Shown here in pieces: positions 23,246 through 34,150 of a DNA stretch of 64,000 bases. The stretch is from Corydoras sp. C115 (taxonomy: Eukaryota; Chordata; Actinopteri; Siluriformes; Callichthyidae): assembly GCA_019802505.1 (NCBI GenBank), contig JAFMOC010000084.1, positions 341,001 through 405,000 on the forward strand, written 5' to 3'. A program made the position numbers and the translations under genes. Numbering within the stretch: position 1 is the stretch's first letter; every line of letters starts with the position of its first letter. The notes under the pieces were generated by a model that saw only the letters and a program-made list of their open reading frames with translations, ran no database searches and was not told the DNA's origin.

Positions 23246-23468
23246 AAATGTTTTTAAAAAATATATTAAACAAAGCATAAGTTTTAGTGACCTTGTAAAT
23301 GCAAAAATATAATGGATTAAAAAAATAACCACAACTCTAGAAGGAAAGCAGCATTCATTAAGTTTAAACATATACAAGTAGCAGGGACCTGATAATAAAG
23401 ATCAGGGGTGGATTTCCCAAAATCGTAATCAGCGGCACCGGATAGTTCATCTAAATGCTGCAAATCGT

Positions 23469-24420
23469 TTGAATATCGATGCACTGAACTTTCCTGATGA
23501 TGTGCTGTGTGCCAGATACCGGCTTCCAAGAGGCAAAATAATGAGTCTACTTGGGCTAGTGCAGGACGTGTTGACCTGGCACTTAGCCCCCCCCCATACA
23601 GCTGCTGACAGCTTTTCGCTTTTGGCGGATTTCTGTAGACAATTGGTGTTGGTCATGGGCTAAGCAACACCGCTGTGTCAAAGTGTGTACATGCTGTAAC
23701 AAATGCACTGCTGCGCCATGTCCACAGATATATCAAATTTCCCAAAACCAGGGATGGAAAACCAAAATAGGTTTTCATGGTATTGCCCAGATTCCAGGAG
23801 TTGCTGGTGCAGTGGATGGCACACTTATCCCCATACACAATCTAAGCCTCATAGATCCAATATTCATCAGCCAGAAGGGCTACTCAGAATTAAATATTCA
23901 AGTTGTTTGTGACCATCAATGCCTTTTTACAGACATTGTGGCCAAGTGGCCAGGAAGCACTCATGATTCTTTTATCTGGGCCAATTCTGCTGTGTGTGAG
24001 AAGGCCCAAAATGGTGCTTTTGCTGGTGGCGATGTACTGGGTGATAGTGGTTACCCACTTCGAAGGTACCTACTTACTCCAGTATTAAATCTCCAGATTG
24101 AGGCTGAGGAGAGGTACATGGCACACATTCGAACACGCAGTGTTGTTGAGAGGAGTTTGGGAATGTGGAAAATGTGAATTCGGTGCCTTTATAAATCATC
24201 AGGTGGACTTGGAATTTTTCACCAGAACACAGCAGTGCCATATTGGTTGTATGAGCTATGCTACACAACATTGCAGTTGGTGCTGGCTTAAGTCTTCCTG
24301 ATGAAGAATGTGAGAGTGAAGAGAGAGAAGACGCCATTCATGTTCCAGCCGAAGTACCAGGACAGAGGATAGACATTCATCAGGCTGACTTGGAAACACG
24401 TAGGGAACTAATAAACACTG
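23469..24420 (+). pseudogene. Harbinger (HARBI1-like) transposase pseudogene
   Basis: The N-terminal part is readable at 23469-23660. The main domain is open at 23683-24177: IAQIPGVAGAVDGTLIPI carries the first catalytic aspartate; DIVAKWPGSTHDSFIW and LGDSGYPLRRYLLTP carry the second; and RTRSVVERSLGMWK carries the glutamate (VVER). These are the standard PIF/Harbinger DDE signatures. A stop follows immediately (24175-24177), where active members continue into a CLH.S-type segment, and the N-terminal piece is out of frame with the core. The two-protein system's Myb-like partner was not found. Confidence 0.92.
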
Positions 24421-24887
24421 TTTTTGCCTAAAGATGACAATCAAATACTTACACCTGAGCGTTTGTAAAGTTTTTGTTAAAACATTAAAGCAACTGAAGC
24501 TTGGTGTGTTTGCAGTAACTTTATTTGAGGTTGGCAGTAAACCTTTGTTTGTTTTCAAATAAATAAATCATTCAACCAAAAATGTTGGCCTGCTACGCAC
24601 TTGATCTTCAGACAGACTCCATAGTACTTAGGTCTGAAAAATGAGGATAAAAGAAAATTATATTGTGACAAAATGTTGCATATGTATCTGATGTATTTAC
24701 ATTTACTATTATAACAAGCACCTTAGCTTGGTCAGGGGGCAATATTATAGGCACAGAAATAGATTGGTTAGCTGAAATTCAGCCAGAGACAGCTGCTTTG
24801 CCATGATGTCCAGTTTGACCTTCATTATTGCGACTAGCACTTGGTGTTGTCTCTCTCTCTGATGCATTTTTTCAATTAAAATAGCTC

Positions 24888-24934
24888 CTGAATACATGTA
24901 CTTGTAGCTCCTCACTACAAGTACATGTATTCAG
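24888..24934. repeat. Perfect 20-bp hairpin
   Basis: Arm CTGAATACATGTACTTGTAG (24888-24907), 7-nt loop CTCCTCA, then the exact reverse complement (24915-24934). It lies within the 3' part of the Harbinger element. Confidence 0.95.
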
Positions 24935-25249
24935 TTGAGCATTTATAAGATTGCTTGGTAAGCGATTGGTTGAAATAAAATTGCAAATAATTTTCATTCC
25001 TGCTTGTTTTTAAAGTATCATTTGAATAATTTCGTCGTAGTGAAATGGTGCATTTTGGTGCCATAATAATGTGAAATTGTGTGGTAATCGGTGCTTCAAT
25101 TTTCAACTGTCTCTTTGGGGTGGAGTCTTCAAAGTGCAACTTAAACCTCATACTTAGTCCAAGAGACTTAAGAATGTGAGTTCTTAAAGTTACGTAGTAC
25201 TTAAAGTTCGTAAATCGCTAAGAACGTTCGCTTTCGGGAAATCCACCCC

Positions 25250-25823
25250 AGGACTTGATTCTATCTGGGTCAATAGTTCATTACCTTATCCACCCTGCCT
25301 CCACTACCACTGGTTGAAAAGACCAATACACTTCACCTCATGGAGGCAACAAGAGATTGTGGAAGAGATGAGTTGTTTCTAGAAGAGGCCAAGTGACTCC
25401 GCCTAGTTGGGAAGATTGTTCCACCATTTAGCAGTGATAAATGGTACAAGGTGAGAATTATCACCACGTTGAATTACCAGGTGACAGGTCAGCGTCAGTG
25501 TCTTGTATTGAATGTGAGCAGCTACAGGAAGCCAATGAAGAGAGAGGAGTAATGGATGTATATTAATGTGACTCAATGTTTTATTTTGGTTTTATTTTCA
25601 AAATATTGGTACGTTAGCATACACAGAAAACTAATCAGATAAGAATATTTTTGAAAATGTTAACGAAGTATATAACAGTAAACATTTTAAACATTTAAAA
25701 AATGTTTAAATAAAACAAAAACAAATACTCTGTGCCTAAAAAATTGCAGTAACAGATTTATTTATGTAAACAAAATAAATAAAAGGCAGATTATGTTTCA
25801 ATTCTGCTACATTTAGTGTTGGT
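25250..25823. other. Intergenic, unassigned
   Basis: The stretch around 25300-25560 (GTGACTCCGCCTAGTTGGGA, a TTGAATTACCAGGTGACAGG block) resembles a LINE 3' UTR on the + strand, but I could not match it to another copy in this window. The rest is AT-rich. Confidence 0.35.
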
Positions 25824-25836
25824 GAAACTTTAATAT

Positions 25837-26207
25837 TCATTCATTCATTCATTCATTCATTATCTTCCGCTTTATCCTATATTAGGGTCGCGGTGGGGTT
25901 CCCCATGCCCATCCAGGGGAGAACGTTTCGGGCGCTGGGCAGATACACCCAGGACAGGACACCAATCTATCGCTGGGCACACACTCACTCACACAGACAC
26001 ACATACAAACACACTCTATATGGGGCAATTTGGAGAACTCAATTGACTTGATCCATGTTTTTGGATTGTGGGAGGAAACCGGAGAACCTGGAGGAAACCC
26101 ACGCGGACACGGGGAGAACATGGAAACTCCACCCAGATGGGGATTTGAACCTGGAATCCCTAGCGCTGAGAGGAGAACATGCTAAACCACTAAGCCACCG
26201 TGCCGCC
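25837..26207 (-). mobile_element. (CATT)-tailed tRNA SINE, full length
   Basis: Complete copy of the family described at 47339, with 13-bp target duplications GAAACTTTAATAT (25824-25836 and 26208-26220). The tail (ATTC)n is at the left, the tRNA-like head at the right. Confidence 0.95.
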
Positions 26208-26454
26208 GAAACTTTAATATAAAGCATAAAATTCCATTTTTTACTAAAATTTATCTAAACCTTTTCACACACTCTGTAGTAACTGTGTATTAAAACGAAT
26301 AATGTTGTTTTCTGTAAAGAACATGCTGTCAAGATCATGATATTTAGGCTGAAACAGATATACAAATTGTCAAATAAATAATTATTTGTTTACCCACCTC
26401 TGTTTTAGATGACGTTTTCACATTTTAGAAAATCTTTAAAAAAATCTTTATAGT
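26208..26454. other. Intergenic, nothing recognised
   Basis: Unique AT-rich DNA between a SINE and the composite MITE. Confidence 0.5.
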
Positions 26455-27388
26455 AAGAATGTCAAAAAATCAATAGAATCCAAAATTTATAATGCCTTAT
26501 GTCATGTTATAAAGCTTTATGAAATTTTGGTATAACACTATTTTGCTTATGCATTGTCTGCTTTATATAAACAAGTTATATAAAGCTTCATATATTAATA
26601 ATGCATTATAAATACTGGATTTATGCAAAGTGTTATTATTCTTTTTTTTTTAAACAGGTCATGACCATGACAAACCTCTTATTAAAAAGTTTAGGTAACA
26701 CTTTCTATGAATCTGGTATTCATAATACATTATGAGTGCATTTATAAAGCTTTATAAAGTATTCATAACACTTTATAGCATTTGTCTTTTGTTAATGTAC
26801 ATATATGTTCAAAATCACAGTCATGAATTGTTCCAACAATTTGACATAAGGCTTTATAACACAAAGTGACATAATCCATTGTAATATCTACTTATTTCAA
26901 CTTTTGTTTCTTTGAATGTTTAGACATTCTTACATAAATCATTACACTTTACTTAATGTCTGTAAAGAGCATTTATAAGGTTTTATGTTATTATGTACTA
27001 TTATGCATGCAGTCTCTTGAAATAGGTAATTAATAACAACACTTTTCTCAATGCCTGTAAAGAGAGCTTATAATATTTCATAAACAGTTAAATAAGAGCA
27101 CTTTTAAAGTAATTTTTCGGAAAAGCACTTGTTAAATGCAAACATTTTATATATTTAAACGCTGGTCTCAATAATGGATGAAAGTGGATGAACAGGTAAA
27201 ATATATAACTTATAATGAATTATGCCACTTTGTGCTATCAAGACTTATGGCATGTTCTTAAAACTTTTTAAGCGTGGTTATGTACATCTATTGAAATTAA
27301 CAACGGTATTATGAATACTTTATGAAGATTTATGTGTTAATGTGTTAATAAATCATTATGAATTCTGGATATAGGTAAAGTGTTACCA
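26455..27388 (-). mobile_element. Composite MITE, copy 2 (inverted)
   Basis: The same two-unit arrangement as 10515-11560, read on the other strand. The 704-bp-type unit occupies about 26694-27388, starting GTAACACTTTCTATGAATCT and ending GGTAAAGTGTTAC. Before it, at about 26455-26640, is the partial unit, and the spacer AGGTCATGACCATGACAAAC is the complement of the spacer in copy 1. Confidence 0.75.
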
Positions 27389-28440
27389 AAGTTTTCTTTT
27401 CAGTTCTAAGGATTTCTGTGCTGAATCCTTAATGTAGTTTAGTAGCACATAACCACATCTGTTACTACTGCAGGGGTTGTTCAGGCTATGAGACTTCATA
27501 ACGTTAACATCGGTAAAACACTGCAATGTAATATTTGAATTCTGCACCAGTATGACGAGCAAGAGTGTAAATAAGCAATATTTCTTACCTGTTACAAAGT
27601 GAAAAGTATTTTATCCTTTACAAAGTTGACTTTTAGACATCTATGTGAGTGATTTTGTGAGAGTGGCTGCACTGCTCTGTGTGGCCTCAAGTTTTTTATA
27701 TATTTCCTGTGAAAAGATTTTCAAGACAGTGTGACTGATATCCAGTTACATCGCACATTATCAGGGCAGCCTTGTGTAAATTGTGAAAAGCTAGCTGTCG
27801 GGCTATGGACCAAGCCTCTGAAGATCAGTGATCGGCTGACGCTTACTCGCCAAACAGCTTTAATCCTTACAAATGGCTTGTCCTTGAACCACAGAGTTAC
27901 ACCTTGGTGTCTGTAAAAATGAGGCGTGAAAAATGAAGCGCCTTATCTCCTGTAATACCTCTATTGACTTATATTTATCTCACATGGCCATAAACTTTAA
28001 ATACTGTCTTACTGATCAAACCATCCAGTAAATGAAATGGTGCTGAAACAAAAAGCTTTTAAATAAAATCATTTTTCAGCACCAGAAATCCATGTCTAAG
28101 TTTCTTTTTTATTATTGTAATGTTTAACACTCACTGCCATGGATACACACTGCAATCCTGATGGAGTGGACACTGTTTAATGTAACAGAGAGAAAGCTCA
28201 CACTGTGGCTAAATTTGGGGGGGGGGGGGGTAAAAGTTTATCTAGAACCTCTACCATGCAAAAACTATTGTAAAGATATGATCCTGAACATAGGCTGTAA
28301 AATACCATAATACTGACCTTTTTTTTAATATTAAGTGAAGGATTCTAGTACACAAAATAACTGTTTAAAGGTAAGATGAGCCCTTTAAGCTCTTTGTTGT
28401 TTTATTGTAGAGTGAATTAGAAATATTTTATATTACATTT
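27389..28440. other. Repeat-poor intergenic island
   Basis: 27640-28190 is the most balanced, non-repetitive stretch between the two genes. It contains GATA-type motifs (CATTATCAGG, CCTTATCTCC, TTTATCTCAC) and no coding frame I trust; the 61-aa frame at 27731-27916 has no recognisable domain. A G-run lies at 28217-28230. It could be a cis-regulatory element of mecom or egfem1. Confidence 0.4.
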
Positions 28441-28449
28441 TATATTTAA

Positions 28450-28735
28450 TCATTCATTCATTCATTCATTCATTCATTCATTCATTCATTCATTATCTTC
28501 TGCTTAATCCTATATGAAGGCAAACACACCAAGGACAGGGTGATAATCTCACTCAAACAAACACTATATGGGACAGTTTAGAGCATTCAATTTACGTTCT
28601 ACCATGTTTTTGGGCAGTGGGAGAAACTGGTGGAGGCCCACATGGACACGCGGAGAACATGGAAACCCCACCAAGTTTAGGATTCAAACCTGGATTCTCA
28701 TAACACACTTAACACTTAGCCACCATGCTGCCCTA
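28450..28735 (-). mobile_element. (CATT)-tailed SINE, degenerate
   Basis: Long (CATT)n tail at 28450-28492, then an eroded body (CACCAAGGACAGGGTG, GTTTTTGGGCAGTGGGAGAA) and head (ACTTAGCCACCATGCTGCCC). Confidence 0.85.
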
Positions 28736-28906
28736 TTCAATTAATTTTTTTTACTTTCTACTGTGGCTTTTTTGTTGTGTTAATTACACATTTACTTATA
28801 TGTACACACTGTGTGTGTTTGTGTGTGTGTGTGTATGTGTACAAATAAGTAGTGGTGCAATTTTAAGTAATAGAGTGATCTGTTTCACCTAATCAGAGAG
28901 GAATAT

Positions 28907-29257
28907 CATTCATTCATTCATTATCTCCCGCTTTATCCTCTACTAGGGTCGCAGTGGGGTTCCCCATGCCCATCCAGGGGAGAACGTCTCGGGCGCTGGG
29001 CAGATACACCCAGGACAGGGCGCCAATCCATCGCTGGGTACACACTCACTCTCACAGACACACTCTATATGGGGCAATTTAGAGAACTCAGTTAACTTGA
29101 TCCATGTTTTTGGACTGTGGGAGGAAACCGGAGAACCCGGAGGAAACCCACGCGGACACGGGGAGAACATGGAAACTCCACCCAGATGGGGATTCGAACC
29201 GGGAATCTCTAGCGCTGAGAGGCGAACGTGCTAACCACTAAGCCACCGTGCCCCCCA
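28907..29257 (-). mobile_element. (CATT)-tailed SINE, full length
   Basis: Complete reverse copy flanked by the perfect 13-bp duplication CAGAGAGGAATAT (28894-28906 and 29258-29270). Confidence 0.95.
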
Positions 29258-29344
29258 CAGAGAGGAATATATCCTCCATATTTAACCAATGCTTAACTAC
29301 AAGTTTACAATTGCAATTATTTATTTAAATGTTTGTTTTTACAT

Positions 29345-29404
29345 TACTGTATATGTGTGTGTGTGTGTGTGTGTGTTTCTGTGTTTGTGTAGTTCTGTGA
29401 GTGT

Positions 29405-29456
<52 letters not shown>
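29345..29456. repeat. (TG)n microsatellite
   Basis: Two TG blocks (about 29352-29376 and 29408-29455) separated by TTTCTGTGTTTGTGTAG-like interruptions. Confidence 0.95.
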
Positions 29457-29457
<1 letters not shown>

Positions 29458-30015
29458 TGAATGATCTAAGCTCTGTCCCTAAAGTATTTGCCATGCTCTG
29501 TAGACCTAGACTGATGGATGTGAAACTCCTCCACGCTGTTGTGTTGTGACAGACGACAGATGTTATACAATAATGTTTATCATGTTAAAGCGTTCAGCTA
29601 GAGATGACACACCTGTTCACAATGGAGAAGGAGCTTTAGAGACCTTCTATACCCAAAGCTGACACCTTTCAAACAGGACTTCCAAAATCATCAATCTATA
29701 AGGGTCAGGGTGACCACTGTGCTGCACGGCAGGACGTTAATCAGCCTGACGTGACACACACATCTACACTCACATATCTACTACATCTACACACACACAC
29801 AAACGCTCTCTCTCTGTCCATCAAAGCACCTTACAGAAATGAAAAACTAATTCTTTGCCTTCAAAGTCAGAAACACTGTTTCCTTAATAGATTAAGTGTC
29901 TTGTATCTCCTGACACAATTTAACCAGTAGCATGATGTTTAAAATGTAGATTTAAAAGCTTTATACCTGGATATTTTAAACTCAGTGTGTTCTCAGTTTA
30001 TAAAATAAACACAGA
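29457..30015. other. Repeat-poor intergenic island
   Basis: 29460-29760 is unique and of balanced composition, with a CRE-like CCTGACGTGACA (about 29745) next to TTAATCAGCC. No reliable reading frame. A candidate non-coding regulatory element; only alignment with other fish would show it. Confidence 0.35.
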
Positions 30016-30016
30016 G

Positions 30017-30125
<109 letters not shown>

Positions 30126-30354
30126 CATATAACCTTATAATCCTACTAAATAGTAAAGTATTAAAATAATGGTAGACTACTAGAGTTTTACTTTCTACAC
30201 CTACATAAAATCCTTAATAAAGAAATAAAAATACAATAACAAAAAATACAATTGTAAACAAACTATTTTATTTAGATCAGCACTTATAATGACTTAAACC
30301 CTAAGTCCATCATTTACTTAAAATGTATTGTGGTTTCAAATGTGGATCAAATGT

Positions 30355-30650
30355 GGTTCATTCATTTATTCTTCATTAACACATGGGTTCCCCATGCCCA
30401 TTTAAGGGAGAATGTTTTGGGAACTGGGCAGATAAACCCAGGACAGGGCGCCAATGTATTGCTGGGCCCATTTACTCACACAAACACGCAATAACACACA
30501 CTATATGGGGCAATTTAGAGTACTAAATTTACCTTGAATTCATGTTTTTGGACTCTGGAAGAAAACTGGTGAACCCGGAGGAAACCCACTCCACCCATAT
30601 TGGGATTTAAGCCTGGATTCACTGAACGCTGAGACATGACATACATTTTA
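30355..30650 (-). mobile_element. (CATT)-tailed SINE, degenerate
   Basis: GGTTCCCCATGCCCATTTAA (30384), CCCAGGACAGGGCGCC (30438) and GAACCCGGAGGAAACCCACT (30572) identify a reverse copy with many substitutions and an eroded head. Confidence 0.85.
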
Positions 30651-31540
30651 CAAGTAAACTGCTAACTAGTTGTGTACTTTGATGGACACATAATATCTGG
30701 CTAGGAAAGTATTAATTACTACTTATTATATAAGAATATATATAGAATATGAACATTACTGACAAGTACTAGCATTTTTACATTTATAATTAGTTTAATG
30801 TATAATTGTGGACATTCAGGTCCTCTGACATTGCATATTTATCCACAAGGGGGTGCAAAAAGATTCTTAGCACCTCTACCTCTCATGTTCTTGAAAGCAC
30901 CAAGTGAGCAAGTTTAGAGGAGCAAAAAATGCTGTCTTTGTAGATCTGATACCAACCAAACCCAATGATTCGTATTTTTTTAACAGAGAAAATGTTAGTG
31001 CAAATCGTTTTTTATCTTCTTATTAAAAATTTTATATTTGGTTTATAGATAATGGTAGCCACACTAATTCTAGGCATCAATCACTGGTAAGGCACAGGCA
31101 GTAGTTTGGTGTGTAAATCTGCAAAACTGATAAATTATATGCTAAATAAGCATATAATCAATGTGGACAAAAGTATTAGGTCGATTAAATTGATTCAAAA
31201 TTAAGTTCAAAGTTGTATGCTTTTAAATTTGTCAAAAAGTTTGCGGAAGGTTTTTTTTGTACTGTGCCCCAGTGTATAAAGAAAGGTTCATAAAGCTTGG
31301 TTGGGAGTGTTTGACATGGAATAAATTAAGCGTCCTGCAGGTCTGACATTATTCCTATCAATCTTTTGAATGAAATAGAATCTAGATCCATCCTGAGGTC
31401 AGAAAGTTCTTCTGACTGAATATGCAACAAAAAATCCACACACTCTCCAAAATCTACAAAAATCAATTATAGAAGAGTGAGTAGAATAAAAAAACTTTTA
31501 GAAAGAAAGGACCAATTATAATTTGGAATGTCATAAAAGT
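30651..31540. other. Intergenic; contains copy 1 of a local duplication
   Basis: The part from about 31340 to 31590 recurs at 33373-33610. Shared blocks include AACAAAAAATC.ACACACTCT and AGAAAGAAAGGACCAATTAT. The rest shows no gene. Confidence 0.6.
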
Positions 31541-31770
31541 CAGGCAACACAGTGGTATAGTAGTTATGGTTCAAATGCTGATCTTTTGGACATGGATTTT
31601 TCATGTTCTCTGTTGTCTGTGTGGGTTTTTTCCAGGTTCTCTGGTTTTCTCCCACAGTCATGGGGATTCAAACATGGATTCAAGGTGAACTGGCTACACA
31701 AAATGGCCTTTTTTGCCCTAATTGCCCATATATAAAGTGTGTGCCTGTGTACGTATGAGTATGTATGAGT
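31541..31770 (+). mobile_element. (CATT)-tailed SINE, degenerate
   Basis: Forward orientation, eroded: GGCAACACAGTGGTATAGTA head, GTGGGTTTTTTCCAGGTTCT body. It sits at the right end of the duplicated segment and is partly shared with 33575-33680. Confidence 0.7.
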
Positions 31771-31831
31771 AGTATATATTTGGGATGACAAATGAAAAAA
31801 AAAAAACAACAACAATTAAACATTGTCATAA

Positions 31832-32178
31832 TTCATTCATTCATTCATTATCTCCCGCTTTATCCTCTATTAGGGTTGCGGTGGGGTTCCCCATGCCCAT
31901 CCAGGGGAGAACGTCTCGGGCGCCGGGCAGATAGACCCAGGACAGGGCACCAATCCATCGCTGGGTACACACTCACTCACACAGACACACTCTATATGGG
32001 GCAATTTTTGAGAATTCAATTGACTTGATCCATGTTTTTGGACTGTGGGAGGAAACCGGAGAACCCGCAGGAAACCCACGCAGACACGGGGAGAACATGG
32101 AAACTCCACCCAGATGGGGATTCGAACCGGGAATCCCTAGCGCTGAGAGGCGAACGTGCTAAACCACTAAGCCACCTT
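31832..32178 (-). mobile_element. (CATT)-tailed SINE, nearly full length
   Basis: High-identity reverse copy from the (ATTC)n tail to CTAAGCCACC. The last few bases of the head are replaced by a TTATTATTATTATG run. Confidence 0.93.
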
Positions 32179-32320
32179 TATTATTATTATGTTATTATTT
32201 TATTTTAGTTTATTATTTTTTATAAATAAACTTTTTTCTTCAACATTCAAGTGAAACTACAAATTAGACATTTTAAAGTATTTTTCAACGAAACTATTAA
32301 AATATCCAATTATGACAATG

Positions 32321-32643
32321 GGGCGGCACGGTGGCTTAGTGGTTAGCACGTTCGCCTCTCAGCGCTAGGGATTCCCGGTTCGAATCCCCATCTGGGTGGA
32401 GTTTCCATGTTCTCCCCGTGTCTGCGTGGGTTTCCTGCGGGTTCTCCGGTTTCCTCCCACAGTCCAAAAACATGGATCAAGTCAATTGAGTTCTCCAAAT
32501 TGCCCCATATAGAGTGTGTCTGTGTGAGTGGGTGTGTGCCCAGCGATGGATTGGCACCCTGTCCTGGGTGTATCTGCCCAGCGCCCGAAACGTTCTCCCC
32601 TAGATGGGCATGGGGAACCCCACCGCAACCCTAATATAGGATA
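32321..32643 (+). mobile_element. (CATT)-tailed SINE, lacks tail
   Basis: Starts GGGCGGCACGGTGGCTTAGT with clear A- and B-box sequences and stays intact to CAACCCTAATATAGGAT. The (GAAT)n tail is missing. It lies 140 bp from an inverted copy (31832-32178), so the two could pair as a long hairpin. Confidence 0.93.
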
Positions 32644-32694
32644 TTTTTTTTACAGTTTTCAGCAATAATTTCAGAAAATATTTTTTAATTTGCT

Positions 32695-32872
32695 TTAATT
32701 TATATTTTTCCGCTTAATCCTCCACTAGGGTCAAGGGGGGTTTCCCATGCTCATCCAGGGGAAAACATATCGGGCGCTGAGCAGGACCAGGCACCCAGGA
32801 CCAGGCACAAATCTAGCGCTGGGCACACTTACTCACACAGACACACACACGCTTCACGCCTAGGGTTCATTT
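32695..32872 (-). mobile_element. (CATT)-tailed SINE, degenerate 3' part
   Basis: TTTTCCGCTTAATCCTCCAC, GTTTCCCATGCTCATCCAGG and CAAATCTAGCGCTGGGCACA mark a reverse, 5'-truncated eroded copy. Confidence 0.8.
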
Positions 32873-33574
32873 TATCATTACCAGTTTACCTGTGGAAAAT
32901 GTTATGCCATGTTAGGTTGACTTGAGCCAATACAACAAAATAAGTCATTCGCAAAGAATGACATAAGAGGAGCAATTTTTATTCGTTTCTTTACATTTTG
33001 TCCCAGTGGACTTTTGCTTTTGCTTTTTATCAAAGATGGCGGTGGTGATAAAGTTGAAAAGAGAACTGAAGTAGAACAACTCACTTAGCAGGCACTCAGG
33101 CCAATCACTGGCAAAAAAAACCAACATAAAAACGAATGTTCATAACTCAGAACTGTGGTGCAGAGATGGGTATCTGCTAATGATCTCATTCCATGGAGAC
33201 TCTTAAGAGTCACACAGTTGAGTTCTATTCTTGCTCTTGTTAAGTTTAATCTTTGGTACCCATCAGATCCCCCAGAGTAATAATGTAGGGAAAGCCCCAC
33301 ATGTCTCAAAGCAAAACATGGTCAGTACTATCTCATCTTTCAAAACTGTGTAATTAATGCTGATTGTTAGGCCTTACATTAACCCTATCAATCTTTTGGA
33401 AGAAATAGAGTATTGTCACAAATTATGAGGTCACAAATTTCTTCTGACTGAATATACAACAAAAAATCTACACACTCTCTATGAAATCTACAAAAAAAAC
33501 AATTATAGAAACGTAAGTAGGATAAAAAACCTGTTTTAGAAAGAAAGGACCAATTATAATTTGGAATGTCATAA
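32873..33574. other. Intergenic with local duplications
   Basis: 33373-33610 is copy 2 of the segment at 31340-31590. In addition, 33316-33370 (AATTAATGCTGATTGTTA block) recurs at 33685-33740. 32880-33300 is unique; no gene recognised. Confidence 0.55.
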
Positions 33575-33682
33575 AAGTGGCATAGTGTTTAGGGTTCAAA
33601 TCCCGATCTAAGTAGAGTTTCTATTTTCTCCCCATGTCCGTGTGGGTTTTCTCCGGGTTCTCTGGTTTCCTCCCACAGTCAA
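33575..33682 (+). mobile_element. (CATT)-tailed SINE fragment
   Basis: B-box region GGGTTCAAATCCCGATCT through GGTTTCCTCCCACAGTCAAA, then cut off. It continues directly into the second copy of a 55-bp duplication. Confidence 0.8.
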
Positions 33683-33944
33683 AAAACATAGTCAGTACCA
33701 TGTCACTTTTCAAAACTGTGTAATTAATGCTGATTGTTAAGGGTCAATAAAAAAATGCACAGAGTCTTTTGAGAGTGATGAAATCAGTTTACCAAGTTCT
33801 TCTGGTAAAAAAAGGGATTTATTAATAACATAGTGCTTAAAATGTTTGTAGGGTGCTAGTTGGGTCTTTCTTCCATATTATTTTCCTTTTATTGTGTGGT
33901 GGATATGCCGAAAGTTTCAATTATTTATTTTATATGCTATACTT
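33683..33944. other. Intergenic, duplicated edge
   Basis: 33685-33740 duplicates 33316-33370; the rest is unique and AT-rich. Confidence 0.5.
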
Positions 33945-34150
33945 TAGGAAGTGGGCTATATCAATCGGGAGGTTGGTGGTTCGAATCCCAGCTTCACTGA
34001 TGTTATCAATGTGGGTCCTTGAGCAAGGCTCTTATCCCTCATTGTCCTGTATGTAACCCTGTGTTTTGACTCATAACTAGGTTTGGATACAATAAGTAAC
34101 TTTAGATAAAAGCGTCTGCCTAATGATCAAATGTAACGTAATGTAAATGT
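33945..34150 (+). mobile_element. tRNA-derived SINE (second family)
   Basis: B box GGTTCGAATCCCAGC, GTCCTTGAGCAAGGCTCTTA block, and the 3' end TTTAGATAAAAGCGTCTGCC with a TAATG-type tail. The first part of the head is eroded. Confidence 0.85.

Larger units (their letters stand above)
23405..25249 (+). mobile_element. PIF/Harbinger transposon, inactive
   Basis: About 1.85 kb bounded by inverted ends GGGGTGGATTTCCC (left, 23405) and, read in reverse from 25249, GGGGTGGATTTCCC followed by GAAAGCG against AAAATCG. The 3-bp target duplication expected for the family is not evident. The interior holds a decayed Harbinger transposase (23469-24420) and, after it, unique sequence with a perfect 20-bp hairpin. 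Confidence 0.85.

Noticed and set aside
25882..26121. Recurrent 60-80 aa frames beginning MFSPCPRGFPPGSPVSSHSP (also 28943, 31870, 32407, 58737, 62148)
   Set aside because: They are the same SINE body translated each time; no protein family is implied.
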